A stretch of 64,000 nucleotides of DNA from Clavulina sp. PMI_390 (GCA_015039315.1 WIDE01000019.1:217613-281612); one strand, 5' to 3'. Counted from the first letter of the stretch, positions 46,702 to 60,600 are shown. Notes: generated by a model from the letters alone, not told the origin. Translations and numbers: made by a program.

Positions 46702-48493
46702 TCACAGGGGGAGTGTACTCACAAAGGCACCAAAGGTGTCAAGTACTGCTAGCTGAGTCCACGCGTACTACAAAGACGTATGTAAGTTGATTATTAACCA
46801 TACAGACCAAGGGATTATTTCGTACCATGCCATCATAAGGACCCTCCCACTATGATAAGAATGTGATGATTTAGATCAGCTGGCAAGGGATCAAGCGTAA
46901 AGGAGACCAATACTCACATCAGCAGCGTATGACGTTGCATTGCTCCAGGTAAGCGTGTCCGACGCAAGATCGATCAGAGCGTTCGCCTGGGTATCAATGT
47001 ACGAATGGACAAGGGTCAAGAGGCCGCTGTTAGAAGCGCTCTGACGGCGATAAAGCTCAGCAAGACCACGGATATAGACAGCTAATTGAAAAGTCTCATC
47101 AGTCCTGGTGAGGGTATTGCTCCGTAAATCAAGCGTAACTGACCCTTGAAGCCCCAAGCGTCGTTGTTCTTGCTATGTGTGCTGGACGAAGTTTCGGTGA
47201 TGATACCATTGGAGCCCTGCCAAGGGCCGTTCTTCATAGCTGCAACAGCAACGGTCTGATCACAGCATCATGTTAGCACTACGGAGTTGCCGTGATTCTC
47301 GATTATATTCGGGCAGGAAAGTCACGTACGAGGGCTGCATTAGTGTAAGCAGAGTTTCCCGTCACGGCACCAAGGACAGCAGTCCCTTCGATGAACTTTC
47401 CCGAGTTGTACGTGAACACCCAATCGGGGCCCGCTAAGTATCAGATTCAGTGAGACGAAGGCTTCTATCAAGACCATCCAAAGCTTACAGCATGTTGTAA
47501 CATCCAAGCTATCATTGATAAGGTTAGTGGATGTGTTGTAAAAGAGCCGATTAATGGCATCATAAGCCGCAACGGCAGCATTAAGATAGTCCTTGTTACC
47601 AGTGGCCTCGTATAGCCAGGCACTAAGTGTCATGAACAAACCCGTAGTGATAGCATTTGTGGACGCATCGTTGGACGAGGTAGTCCAGAAGACTGCGCCG
47701 TTTAAGGACTTCCCATTGCACGTGCCCCAAGTGAAAGATTTTCCATGCCCAGAGGTGCCGGTGATCTGGGACGGAGCGACGTTGGCCCAGGAGTATTCCG
47801 CCCAGCTCAAGGCATCCGTGTTACCATAGGCCTTGTATTGGTAGACGGCAGCGGTGGCCCACCACTGTTAATTACAGCCAAAGGGTTCAATATTGACTTT
47901 TAGCATCGAGGAAGCTAGAAAATACAAAAAAAACAAACATACCAGAGTATCGTCATTGTATGCGTCATAACGGAAGTAGGGGAATTGCTTGATTGTGTCT
48001 CTAACGGCGTCCTGGTGGTGAAAAACTTGGTGTGAGGTCTTACATGACATTGAGACAGCTCAATAACGAACTAGGCTGATTGATTCATAATCTTTCGTGC
48101 CGGCATACAAGTCTTTCAGAGCCAGAGCGGACCATACGTTCGCGCTCTGCCAGTAACCTGCAGATACGTTAGTTGATCGTATGAGAGGTTGCGTACACGG
48201 TTCCGATATGCTCACCTAATCCACCGACAGACTGGTTTGTACCGCCAAGACCAATCATGGTGTTCATTGCATTCAACGCGATGGTGTTGCGCTGCGACTT
48301 CACGAGTGACGTGCCGAAGTCCTGCCAATACGACACGTTGGTTATTCGTCAGCAGCACTAGTATTGATTGAAACAGAAGACCTACTCTCCACGAGGTAGG
48401 AACGCCGTAGTCGATCCGCTTCTTGTGGGTGGGAGTAGCATTGGAGGTTATAGACAAGAGGCCAAGAGCGACGGCGAAAGACGAGAATAACAT
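46702..48493 (-). CDS. Secreted glycoside hydrolase family 76 protein (alpha-1,6-mannanase type)
   Basis: Likely acts on alpha-1,6-mannan of fungal walls or glycoproteins. It starts with a signal peptide, MLFSSFAVALGLLSITSNAT. Then come PTSWR/DFGTSLVKSQRNT, GYWQSANVWSALALKDLY, FPYFRYDAYNDDTLWWATAA (the adjacent Asp pair is the GH76 catalytic site), WAEYSWANVAPSQIT, GAVFWTTSSNDASTNAITTG, LFMTLSAWLYEATGNKDYL, GPDWVFTYNSGKFIEGTAVL, AWGFK-AVYIRGLAELYRR and WEGPYDGMYAWTQLAVLDTF. About nine exons joined in frame; the end is placed at the in-frame TGA at 46702, shortly after FGAFVST. No GPI-anchor or transmembrane tail is visible, so it should be secreted. Length and order of motifs match the family. 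Confidence 0.9.
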
Positions 48494-49418
48494 GGTTAGG
48501 TTTGAGAATGGGGGATTTTAGACGAAGTACTGGGTGCCGTAAGGGTCAGGAGGTTGGCCCGTCCACTATCACAGTTGACAAGGTCCTCCGATATAAGGGT
48601 GGAGTCGGGCATCAGATGCATCGCCCTGTGATGGCTTTATGGCTGCTAGGCCTCAAGGCGCGCGAGAGAAACAGACCATCTCACAGTATCGGCGCCCCCA
48701 CCGAAAGCAGCAACGAATGGTCAATTATCGCAGATATTCGAGCATGAAACGTTGCATGACGAGGCCACCCGTCATGGTTGGACTTTCGGCCTGAACATTC
48801 TGACAGGCGTCACTGCGTCACACATACAACTGCTCGCACACGGTGCATGAGACCAGTCCGATCAGGAGCATCAGGAGATGAAACCCCGCGATCAATGGAA
48901 TCACCAAGGGGGACGACATCGAAATGACGAGGGTCGAGTCGGGGGAAACCTATCCCATTCATTCAAAATTCTCCCTGTCTATCAACTGTGCGAGCGCCGT
49001 TGTCTCTCGCGGACTTATATTCAGTAAATTTAGAGGGGATCATGACCCTTGTCGCGGATAATTTAGGACACAGCGACACGACTGTCAATATTGCATTAGT
49101 GAGACCCTCTTGTTCGCAACCAGTCCCCAGCCCGAGTGCGAAATACTTAGGGCCATATGATCAAGATCTTGGCTCAGAAGTACTGTTTTTCCACCCCAGG
49201 TCCCGATAGTAAGAAACGGTGGACCCCACCGGCAAGACGGGCAAGTGATGGGCGTTGCATGACTACACCGCTATGGACGTGCCACACACTCTTGAAACTG
49301 AATATCGGAACCCCAGGCATAGACCATCGAATAAAAAGCTCCAAGCTCTACAAAGAAACATTACAGCATTGATGCGATAAGCACTACATTACGTGGAAAC
49401 AAATGGCAAATCCTTTGA
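48494..49418. other. Intergenic between GH76 and listerin genes
   Basis: 925 bp. The left part is the GH76 promoter, the right part the listerin 3' region. No gene or repeat recognised. Confidence 0.5.
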
Positions 49419-52400
49419 CTACATGATATTGCTTCTGCACAAAGGGCAGGATGAGCTGTGCGACGTGTTGAACCACTATTGGAAGCAGAAAGACATAAAG
49501 AGCATCAATTGCCGAATCCGAGCGGATATTATCCTTGAGACAAATAGAATCATCTCACGCACCTTATACAAGCAACTAGCATGGAACCGGTTCTTGCAGG
49601 TCTTGCAGGGTTTATTGGGAAGCGAACGGTCCATAACGCTAATGACTGAGTAACAGATTGCACACTCGACTTTGCCCTCAAAGAATGACGAAACGTTGCG
49701 TTTGAACCAGAAGAGGGCGTCCAGAATAAGGCCAGTCTAGTGTAACTCGTGAGTGAAGGCTTAGATCTGGGCGGAAATGTAGCTTCGTACCTGCGCAATC
49801 TGGTGTACATTTAGCATCCACGTCCGCCATTTCGTCTCCTGCACTCCTATTCGCGCGACATCCTTGACCTCGATTGCATGTAGCGGGTAATCACTGGGGA
49901 GATGCAACGCCATCTCCATCTGTTGCTCATCCACCAAGTAGCTTGCAACGATCTCGTTCACATTTGCCTGCACCTTCACCTTGAAATTCTCATCTTGCAA
50001 TGATGATAAAGTTTCACGGTCTCGAACGTCTGAGAATTGCTCCTTGATGATGCTGGGTGAGAAGTACGTCCGGGTATATGTCGCGAGCGTGCCCGATAGT
50101 TGACGATCTTTGCATTCAGACCACCATGTGCGAACGAGGGAGGGGACAGTGATGAGAGCACGATAAAAGACGTGAGCTGCAAGAATACTAATGCTTTCGG
50201 GAGTGTCGTCATCCAATACTATGATATTTGATCAGATTCGCTTGTCTCTATTGTCATTCAGAGAGCCACCACGTACATGCAACCATGAACTCATCCACAG
50301 CCCAGGCGTCCAAGGGCAGGGGTCGACCAGCAAAGCCTATATTGAGGAGAGCAAATATAGCGGGCAATAGTTTGTTCTCAACCACGCCTGTCGATCGTAA
50401 ATGGTCGAGATAACCGTTCTTGACTTTGGCGGACTAAGGCATTAAGGAGGGCAGTCCAATCAATAGATAGAAAGGATTTAGCATGTATCAACACTTACTG
50501 CATCTGTGAACAGGTCAAACACGACCATCCATACCAGGAGATGGGGCAGAGATTCCTGATACGAGTTTGGCCGATATTAGTCGGCTTCTGTTGCTACTAA
50601 CGTGGCTCAAGGATAGCCGGCTCACCTCCTCACGTTCCCCGGTGAAGTCCATCACGAGCTTGATGAGTTCATCAGGCAGCTTCGGCTTGACTTCAGAACC
50701 AGTGTCAACCTCTGCGTCAACCACTATCTTCTCCGTGTACGGCTCAGCGGCGTGGTGTAACAACCCGTATACAGTCAACTGGACCTCAAGCGACGGATCA
50801 TAGAGAAGATGACAAAGCTAAGGAGTTTCGTTAGCCACGCGGGGTTTGGATTAATTGCTCGTTGCATACCGTGGAGACACTATTCGTGTCGACCAGCAAT
50901 TGGGGGAAAGCAGCCGCCAGGGATACCACTAGCCCTCGGCAGACTTCTCTTGGAGCGGAAACGTCTCCCGAAGCTGAAAAACGAATCCTTTGTTATTGAC
51001 TATGACATAAGATGGGAAATTGGCTACTCACGAATGGGGGTGGTAAGATGCTTCTTCAGTAGCGTAAACACCGGGGACCTGCGCTCGTTCCAGAGCTCCC
51101 GTAGCATCTTGTTAGATGCCACTAGATCTTCGATGTCGATGACGAGTCGTAAAGTCCGCCACAAGGAGGGTAACGTTTCCATCTCAGTCATGGAGGAGTT
51201 CTACCAGGAATGAAACGATATCAGAACACAAGTCAAAAACGAGGTGTAGTTAGACAGACGTCGATATTGTTCTCAACCACGTTAAAAATCAGCTCCCAAT
51301 GTGCTCCAGGGAGTGACTGTAGTATGGGCGCGACATGGACGAACAGCTCAGCAAATTGGCTCTCCACTTCCTCCTCAAGGTAGTCCTGCTCTTCGACCCA
51401 TCTCTGCAGTGTTTGGAACATGAATACAGTGCGCTGCTGGGGAAGAAACACGACTTCGGAATTGTGAGGGGGCGCAGACGCGTTCAGGACGCGCAAGAGC
51501 CGGAGGCCTTCGGAATTCGCCTTGGGAGGCCTCACGCCAGAGATTCGAGCAGCAACCTCGTTGCGAATTCTGTCAAGACGGGGAGACTCTAGGTTGAGGC
51601 TAGCAACACAGTGTACGATTGCCTCAGCGATGTGAGATGCTATGAAGATGGTAAGTAAGGGTCATTGCTCCTGCGGCAACCGACAAACCATTATCAATTT
51701 GTCCTTGCGCCAACGTGAGCCAGAGATCACTATCCTCCGCCGATCCTTCCCTTAGTAGACCTCTTAGCAAACCATATAGAGTCCGGACGCTTGGAACGGC
51801 TCGCCCATCAAGGCATTCCCAATAAGCACTGGCCACAATGTCCCCTAGTGGCCCCAGGCCGAGTCCCCCGGCAACTCGAGTCTTGGACGTCCGAAGGGCG
51901 CCCGTAACTGTGCGATGCCAATCAGTAGACAGGTCTGCACCAAGCGATGAGAAAGCATATGCCAGCGTCTGCTGAATCTTTGCAACCAGATGCTCATGCC
52001 ACCCTTTGCTTGCTCCTTCTCTGGAGAATAGGGGATTAGGGGAGGAGGGAAGAGCGATAAAGTCGCGGGCAAAGTTTTCGAGGGCAAGCATTTGGGGGAT
52101 AATCCAGAGGTGCTCATGGATGAGCCTACGGTCCGCCGAGACAAGTTCGAGGAGGGCCACACGGTCACGAGCAAGAGATGAGAGGCCTTGCTGGTCACAC
52201 GCTGGAGTAGTGCGCGCTTTTGAGGGCGAGCTAGTGGAAGGTACTAAGGGGTCCAGAATGGAGAACGCCGAGGGTGGGTCCCATTTTCGTAATGTTTCTT
52301 GCTCTGCCTCAAATAACTCTTGAGAAGGAAGGGCATTCAAAGGATGCAACTTCTGATTATCGAAGTTAAGGTGGGCCGCCAAATCGAGTAGTTCCACCGG

Positions 52401-55400
52401 ACTATAAGAATGAGGCAGGCGTCAAACCGTATTCAAAATCAGAGAAATTGACGGGCAATACCTCGAAGGGCACTGGATGTCCTCTAGTGAATCACGTATT
52501 ATACTGAGACCATGTTTCGCCGTCTCCTCCAGGACGTTTGGCAATACTGTCTTACACCAGCGAGTCCATAACGATAGCGCCTTATCGTCACGAACTCCGA
52601 TGTGTGCTAAGAAGAATACTGTGATCATGAAGGAGCTCTCTTCCGCATCAGACGTGTCATTTGGCAAAGAACCAAATAGTGGTAACAAAGGGGTCAAGAT
52701 TTCCGATTGAGTAGAGGAATTGAGCAGAGTTGAAGCCGCTTGAGCAAAGTGTGAGTTCAAGTGAGTCCGAGTTGAGTCACATATCTCTCCAGAGACCAGT
52801 TTTCCTGGGATAGACCGTTAGTCTGATCAATCTGACCAGGTTAAGTTATGTGGTTTGCGTACCTCGAGAATCCAGCAACTTCCCCAACAGCTCTACTTGT
52901 TCGGAGTTTCCGTCCTGGAGCACCGAGTTAGACAAATTCTCCATGACTGGGGTGAGTGCTTCTGTGGCAGTAAGCGTAGACGGCAGGTGGTCATTCCGAG
53001 CGAGTGAGATCAGCAAACCCCGCACATTAGACGCGTCGGTAGGTTCAACGGGATGGAGAAGTAACTGAGAAAGTGTTTGCAGGATATGGTCCCAACTATT
53101 TTGGGCGTCGGAATTACGGAAACGCAGATAGTTGACCAGGAAGGAGGCTACCCGATTTGGCGGGACAGATCGGACGATGGTGGATAGCTGGGAATCCAAG
53201 AGTGAAGAAATTGCCTGAACACGGAGCTTGGGATGAGTATTAGCACAGGGAACAAAGTAAGTTTCTTCTCACAGTTACAAGCTCTACGTTGCCACGAATT
53301 CTATCACTGAACAACATCATTATATTCTCGAGCACATCGACGCGCTTCGATACGACCTGGGATCCATCTAGCACTGGCGAAGGTCCCGCGGTTACCTCTG
53401 CGGTCCATTTGGCGATCTGACGTGTGATGGTAGCATCGAGCACTTTAGCGTCTTTAGGAGCTGTCTGGAATTGGAGGGAGATTGCAGAGAGGAGCTGGAT
53501 CACGTCAATTCCGGTGGTGTTTTCCGCGCTGAGAGAAGCCACATGCAGCGGCTCCCACCCAGCCTGGAAGAGCTCTGGAGGGACCTTAATATATCAGTAT
53601 TTCGCCTCAAGCAGAATAACCATACACCAATCCGTACCAGGATCAACACCGTACAGTCGTAACAGCCCTTTCCCCAAGAGACTACCAAGTGTCTGTGGTG
53701 ATAGCTTCAGTCCGCCCCCCAAAGCCTCGCTCCATAGTCGCCCCCACTCTCTCTTTATTAAAGAGATTCCTTGGAGTTTGTCCTGTTCCGTGGGAGTTCC
53801 GCCATTGGAGGCTCCCGAGATGAACTTGCGAGCGTAAACACCAGCGCATTCTGATATTGCCGACACAAACGCAGTAACGTTTTCTCTCCGCTGTCGCTCT
53901 AGCGGGGATGTCAGTACCTTCGCGTCATAAGCTCCCCATATAGAGGTGAAGAGCTGAGTAAGCGCCTCATCCGTCAATGGGAGAACCTAATACCGAACGG
54001 ATTAGTACAAGCAAGAGACGCAGCGGGGGAACCATATATCAACTTACAGCAGGGGGTATAGTGGAAAGGATAACGACAAGAGTAGGGTATCCCTGAGCTG
54101 GTGAGCCACCGAACCCAAGCTCAAGAAACCGGCGGAAGTGAGCAAATACAAGAGAAGCTCCAGGCTCGACAACATCAGCGGGGCTTTGAGGAGGTTTGCC
54201 TCCTTTATCGTCAGCTGCGGTGGTGGGATCCGATGGCTCATCTTCTTCGTCCTCCTGATCTTCGGAGAGATCTTCGTTCACATTTGGTGGCTCTAGCTCT
54301 TCCTTAGTGGGTGTGGATGCAAGAATCCAGGCGTTCGGGAATGCTATAAAATGAAACGGTTAGTTATAGTCCATTGTGATTGTTCGGAGTCTAAGTACCT
54401 CGAAGGAACGTGAGCAGAGGCTCCCACATCACAGAGCGGACGGAGACGTCGGGCTCGTCCCAAGCGGAGAAGAGGACAGTCTGTGACAGCGGCGCAATAA
54501 GTTCAGCGCAAGACTCTACGGGGGGGATCGTTAGTGGGAATATACTTAAGTTTTATGGGAGGGATATACCATGGTTAAGATATGGGATTAAAACTGTAAG
54601 TGCCGCCCAAGCCGATCGTCGCACAAGAGGCTGATTGAAGCCTGCGGGAGGGGACGAGGTGTCACCAAGCAAGGGATGGGCTGACTGCGCCAGTACACTG
54701 AAAGAATGTGATTCGGAAATGATACGGGATATCAGAGACCGGATAGGGGCGGATTCTTTGGTGTGGCGGCTGGCCAAGGCTGATCGGGTACATCAGCTAC
54801 TTGTCGGAACGTATCAGCAGAGTGACCTACTTATCAACCATTTCGTAGCACCAAGGGAACCTATTCGGGATCGAGCCTTTCGATCTTCCTCACTCTCTTC
54901 ATCCATGTCGCTTCTCTTCGGAGCGTCGTCGTCTTTGGACATAGTACGCGTATGAGGGGGCACACGACTACCAGGGGCCCGTTTGCCATGTGATGGTGCT
55001 TGCTGGCTGACTTGAGGTGCCGGAGGGAAGATGCTGGAAAAGAGTGCCTCTGGAGCCAATAATGCCTGACAGAGTAATTCCGAGAGAGGCTCCACCAATT
55101 CGTCCGACTCTAGAGCCAACAAGGCTGGAGCCTCAGCGCCTACCTTGTCAGCATCTGCTGGCCGAATCCAGACTACACAGCGAGACCAGGATTTGTAGGC
55201 TTCCCTAGCTACAAGACGGTCGATGTCGAAGGCGGCAAGCAACCAAGTCCCAAGGACCAATTCTCTCTGAGTAGCGTCCAGCACATCACGGATTTGGAAT
55301 AGAATGGCCTCGCGAATCGTGGAGTTCTGAAGGAAGTAATCGTGAAGAGACGCGGCTAGCAGACGTAATCTTCTAGAAGAGTGCATGAATAGGGATGGGA

Positions 55401-55820
55401 GGTGATGCAACTATAGAAGGCATAAGCGGCACAACCAACCGACGAGATCGGCACTGATTCACCCACCCAGACTGGGATCATTGAGATAATGCTAGAGTTT
55501 TCATCATGCTCAGCCCAAGCTCTGATCTCCTCCAAAGCCTTGGATTTAGTGACGGAGTCCTTCTTCCCAAGCTTGCGAAGGATGACGACAAGTCCCTTGT
55601 CAAGTCGACTCGCTAGACCTAGCGAATCGAGGGGATCGACTTGCGCAGGTGCTGGTCGAACAGGAGGAATATACTGTTTCACCTTGGGAGGCGCTTTTTC
55701 TCCCTTCTTCACCTTTGGTTTCTTCGTTGGCAGTGGAAGGGGGATCTCATCGCCAGCAGCTCGACGCGCATGCTTCTTTCTGGTTGCAGAAGTGGCGGAA
55801 CTCTTACCCCCTTTGGCCAT
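49419..55820 (-). CDS. RKR1: Listerin, RING E3 ubiquitin ligase of ribosome quality control
   Basis: Ubiquitylates nascent chains on stalled 60S subunits. Start at 55820: MAKGGKSSATSATRKKHARR, then the conserved listerin N-terminal region DSLGLASRLDKGLVVILRKL, GKKDSVTKSKALEEIRAW. A long alpha-helical HEAT/ARM-type middle is spread over many exons, for example LHHLPSLFMHSSRRLRLLAA and FNQPLVRRSAWAALTVLIPY, with an acidic stretch NEDLSEDQEDEEDE. Near the C-terminus comes the RWD-like region ending KWRTWMLNVHQIAQ. The last two exons code the RING-CH: VECAICYSVISVMDRSLPNK, CKTCKNRFHASCLYK, WFNTSHSSSCPLCRSNIM, stop at 49419. All eight zinc ligands are present. The final exon is only about 55 nt. 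Size (about 1600-1700 residues) fits the family. I did not resolve every intron in the middle. Confidence 0.93.
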
Positions 55821-55958
55821 GATAGAACAATGCGTCGTTTGGGAAGATTTCCTGTCAGTTCAGAGGGGTCTTTCAGTATCAACTTTATAATATCCTTCGA
55901 GTCAAGAGGTGGGTGTTGAGGTCGGGATTGGCGTCCTTCGGCTCCGAGACTCGACTAA
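55821..55958. promoter_or_regulatory. Compact divergent promoter, listerin / CDK7
   Basis: Only 138 bp separate the start codons of RKR1 (minus) and the CDK7 gene (plus). Both transcription starts must lie within this stretch, possibly sharing elements. Confidence 0.6.
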
Positions 55959-57382
55959 ATGGACCGCGTGGAAGCTGCTAACGCTGCGAAAGCCAAGCAG
56001 TGGACAAAGGAGGCGAAGGTCGGTGAAGGAACCTATGCCGTGGTCTATAGAGGTCAGTCAATTCGCATTAGAAGTCTTTTCAGTGAACTCAAGCTCAAGC
56101 CCAGCCATGTGTTAGGACGCAATGCCACCTCCAACCTCCGCATCGCTATCAAGAAAATCAAGGTCGGCGAGTTCAAAGATGGACTAGATATGTCTGCTAT
56201 CCGTGAAGTGCAGTATCTGCGCGAACTCTCGCACCCCAATGTCATCAAGGTGAGGCCACATTCTCTCAATGTTCCTCGTATGACGGGCCACATACCTTTC
56301 CTTCAGCTGTTAGATGTCTATTCATCCAAGACCAATTTGAATCTGGTCCTCGAATACCTCGACAGCGATTTGGAGGTCGTGATCAAGGACCGTGCCAATG
56401 TGTTCACTCCCGCTGACATCAAGAGTTGGATGGGTATGACCATAAGAGGCCTTGAGTTCTGTCACAGGAACTGGATTCTTCACCGGGTACGTGCCTGATA
56501 CTGTATTTGGAGCCTTATCATGGATATCTCAATTGTGAGGTTATAGGATCTCAAGCCAAACAACTTGCTCATTGACGCTGAAGGCAACCTCAAGCTAGCA
56601 GATTTCGGTTTGGCCCGAGACTTTGCTGACCCTGGTTCCAAAATGACCTGCCAAGTGATCACCAGGTAAGGCATTAGCCCGTCAGAGATAGGACCAAACC
56701 AAATCGAATCACTTCCTAGGTGGTATCGTCCGCCAGAACTGCTCTTTGGCGCGCGATACTATAGCGGCGCGGTCGATATCTGGTCTGTGGGCTGCATTTT
56801 TGCAGAGCTCATGCTACGGACACCATACCTACCTGGTGATTCTGACATGGGTCAAATCAAAACGATCTTCCATGCCTTAGGAACTCCTACCGAAGAGGAC
56901 TGGCCTGTAAGCCCGACCCCGCTGTTCACTACAGGGTGATCCAAGGCCTAACTTTTTTCACTTAGGGACATACAAAGTTGCCTGACTACGTCGCTGTTGG
57001 CCAGTTCCCAAAGAACCCTCTGAGAACACTCTTCACGGCAGCGAGCAATGATGCTCTCGATCTATTAAGTAGACTCCTCACATACGATCCCCGCCGACGG
57101 TGCACCGCAATGGAGGTAAGCTATATCGCGCCAATCATCATTTCACAAGTCTGAACTTCTTTATAGGGTTTAAATCACAAGTATTTTACATCATTACCAC
57201 TGCCCACTCATCCATCCAATTTACCAAAAACGAATGTTCCTCTCCAACCTCGAGCGCTCGTTGAGCAGCAAGGGGCAGGTTCGGCTCCAGGCAGCAAAAA
57301 GCGCAAGGCAGAATCACAGCTTGTGGACGAGACTGGTGAGAGGATCGCAGCGAAGATTGGCCGTCGTCTTGACTGGTCATAG
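55959..57382 (+). CDS. KIN28: Cyclin-dependent kinase 7 / Kin28 (TFIIH kinase)
   Basis: CAK subunit of TFIIH; phosphorylates the RNA polymerase II C-terminal repeat and activates cell-cycle CDKs. Exons join as [32 protein letters not shown] (glycine loop), [11 protein letters not shown] (catalytic Lys), [20 protein letters not shown] (cyclin-binding helix), [108 protein letters not shown]. The T-loop Thr and the CDK7-type [10 protein letters not shown] are present. The C-terminal tail is short and basic ([20 protein letters not shown]), ending at 57382. About 370 residues, normal length. Seven or so exons with standard introns. Confidence 0.95.
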
Positions 57383-57611
57383 AGCCTCTGCGGGCACCCC
57401 ATCTTCCCCTCACATATTCTCTTATGGTAACTCAACCTCGTCCCTCGGGCTTCACAACATAAAGAACATGGGACAATTTCGCATTGCTTCGCTGCCATAG
57501 ATTCATATTTCCTAACATGTCTCCGCTTGTATTATTAGCTACGTACCTACTATTCCAGCCAACTATGTAATGTATGCATCCAACCACCTACTGCCTCGGG
57601 TGAGCACTCCA

Positions 57612-60600
57612 TCAAGGCCTAGGAGCACTGCAAATAGTGCATTCCTTCTTCGCGCTCTCAGGATTCTTCAATCCGCACAGATCGCAGGTCCACTGTGGCT
57701 CGGAACTAGCGGGTGCACCAGCAGCAGGCTTCGAAGCAGGAGCACCAAAAGCAAAGCCACTAAATGGAGAGGAACCAGACGTGCCAGTCGGCTTGAATCC
57801 GAAACCCGACGTGGTGGCTGTGATAGTGGAAGAGGAGGAAGGGGATGAGAATGAACCTCCTCCAAATGAGAAGCCACCTGAAGGGGGAGCAGGCGGTCCA
57901 GCTTTTGGCGGGGCCGCACCAAAGATGGGGGGTGTAGGCGCAGCGGCAGGAGCGGCAGCTGACGAGGATGATGAGGCACCAGTTTTTCCAGGACGTGGTT
58001 CCTGGCAAACGACACATTCATCCTTATCCGCAGGGCTCTCGCATGCACACATGTCGCATGTCCAGGAGCCAGTCGCCTTGGGAGCAGTTATCCCCGCTGC
58101 TCCCCAGTTGAACCCGCCGGAGGGCACAGAGGGAGGTGCCATCGGTGGAGCAGGTGCAGAAGCGGGAGTAGGGGCCGCACTGCTGCTGCCTGGCGTTGCG
58201 GCGCCTGGCCGATCGGCATCGCAGACGGTACACTTCTGCGCGCTCGTAGGGCTCTGGCACGAGCACGTTGGGCAGGTCCATTGATCTGATGGAGGGGCTG
58301 ATGGCTTGAAGCCCGCCGCCGCCCAATTGAATGAACCAGTAGCAGCAGCAGGAGCAGCAGGGGTGGCTGCAGGGGGAGGGAGGGTTGCCGAGGAAGAACT
58401 CTGTGAGGTGCTAACACCAGGACGTGGTGCGTCGCAAACGATGCACTTTTGAGCAGTGGCAGGACTCTGACAAGCACAATCTCCGCAAGTCCATTTATCG
58501 GATGCAGGGGCGGGTGGCTTCGAGCCCGCCGCGGCCCAATTGAATGAGCCAGCAGCAGCAGGAGCAGTGGGTGGTACCACAGGAGGAGGGAGGGGTGCTG
58601 CAGAGGAACTGCCGTAGCTGCTGCCGCCAGGGCGTGGGGCGTCGCAAACGATGCACTTCTGAGCGGTGGCAGGACTCTGGCAAGAACAATCTCCACAAGT
58701 CCATTTATCGGACGCAGGTGTGGGTGGCTTCGAGCCCACCGCGCTCCAATCGAATCCCTTGGAAGGAGGCGGCACCGAGGCCATCATGACAACGGTCGGC
58801 GAAGATAAAGCAGGCAGGATAGTGCTGAGATCAAATGTTGGTAGCTTGGAGGAGGGAAGAAGAATAGCGGATTGTTTGGCCTTGAAATCCAGCCCACCAG
58901 TTGAAGAGAATGCCTGTTTCGTCGGCATGAGGTGCTCACGCGGGAAAAGCTCAAACTTGGGAAGAGCAGTCAGGTTCAGCTGCTTTGCTCGTGCCTGAGG
59001 AGAGAGAGATGGAGCTGGAACTGCCGGGACCTTGAAGACGGCCTCTTTCTTCGGCTCATGGTTGGGAACATGGACAGGCTTCACCATTTCCTCCGGATCG
59101 GAGGCGAGCTCGTCATCCTCGGGAGGGATGGACACCTGCCTCAATGGGCTAGGAACAACAGGAGACGCCGTGAAGGATGTGGGGTGGAGCATGTTTCCAT
59201 TCAACGAGGGTCGAGTAGTCGTCCCATTTCTCTTGGGCGCAGAAGCTGGACCTTTACGGTCGTCTGGCTCTTCGACAGATGCTGCTCGCTGGACAGGGAC
59301 AGGACTGGGGCTCTTGTGTCGCCCATTATCGTCCACGACACTTGCGCCATCTTCCTCGATCTCATCCTCGCCATCATCCTCGATTTCTTCAATCTCCACA
59401 TCGTCCATGTCTGAATAGCTGTCAACGTCAATGGGCCTCTGTGCATTCGCGGTTGACGATTGGACTGGGGGCAGATCCTCATCCTCCTCGTCAATTGTGA
59501 TAATGGTAGGTGGCTTTACGGTCGGTTTTGATGGAGGGGGAGCAGGGGTTTTGTTCTTGGTGGATGTGAACGGGTTGGATGGTGGGGTAGATGTGGAAGA
59601 GAGCGTCTTTCCAAAGCCGCCGAAAGCGGGAGGGGCAGGGGCTTCCGGGAGAGAAAAGACAGTCACTTCAGTCTTGGGGGCCTTTGATGTACCAAAGAGT
59701 GGTGGCACCGGTTGAGAGGGTGCCATGCTTCGAAGGACCGTAGGCGGGCTCTTCATACGCGTCCCAATGGACGAGGCGCCAGCCGTCGACGATGCAAAAG
59801 GGTTGATAACTCCTGCTTCAGCATTGTCGTCTGGGCGAGATTTCTTTGAGGGCGAAGCCTGGAAGGAGTAATCAGACAGCAGTTATGAACTGGAATATGA
59901 TTTTGGTACCTTGGGAGCTGTGCTATCAATCTGGTCAAGAATGTTATCGGACTCAATGCCTCGTTTGGGAGGGGCAGGGCTGGCACTGGGAGATGAAGCC
60001 CATGGACGAGATAAGCGGCCACTCTAAAGAGCGGTGTCAGCCATGGTGTGACGGATTAGGTAAGTGGAAAGACTTGCCACTCGACGAACAGGAGTTGATG
60101 TTCTCTTGGGGGACGGGTGCATGTCTTCGAAGGGGTTCTTCAGCTCTGGTGCAGCTCGCTGCTTCTAGGGAACCCAAGCTGTCAGGAAAAAGCGATTGAG
60201 GCGGGGGTTTTGCGGACTTACCACAGGAGGAAGTGGGTTCGCTTCATCCATGATAATATCAAGAATAGTAGCCGATGTTTCGCTCCTGAGAGGGCCATCG
60301 GCCTTCTTGGTAGCGGGCCTGAGTTCATCTTCTTGATCAGAATCGTTGGAGATCATGCTCAGATCTATCACACGCTGATGAGCTAGTAGGTATGGCAGAT
60401 GGGATCAGAAATTAACGTACCAAGATTTGACTTCCGAAGAGGCGAGGGTTGCCTGGGCACAATGGTTGTGGGTTTGGTAGGTGCACTGAACGGTAGGCCC
60501 TTGCCAATATTCAGTGCACTGCTCATGGTTGGGCGAGAGGAAGGCCCCGCCCGGGAAGGTGGCTGGGACGTCTGTGGTCTAATGGGTGACTGGGCTGGGA

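Noticed and set aside
57637..58284. Plus-strand open frame of 215 codons opposite the nucleoporin gene
   Set aside because: Antisense shadow of the Ala/Gly/Pro-rich zinc-finger region; no independent motif or promoter.
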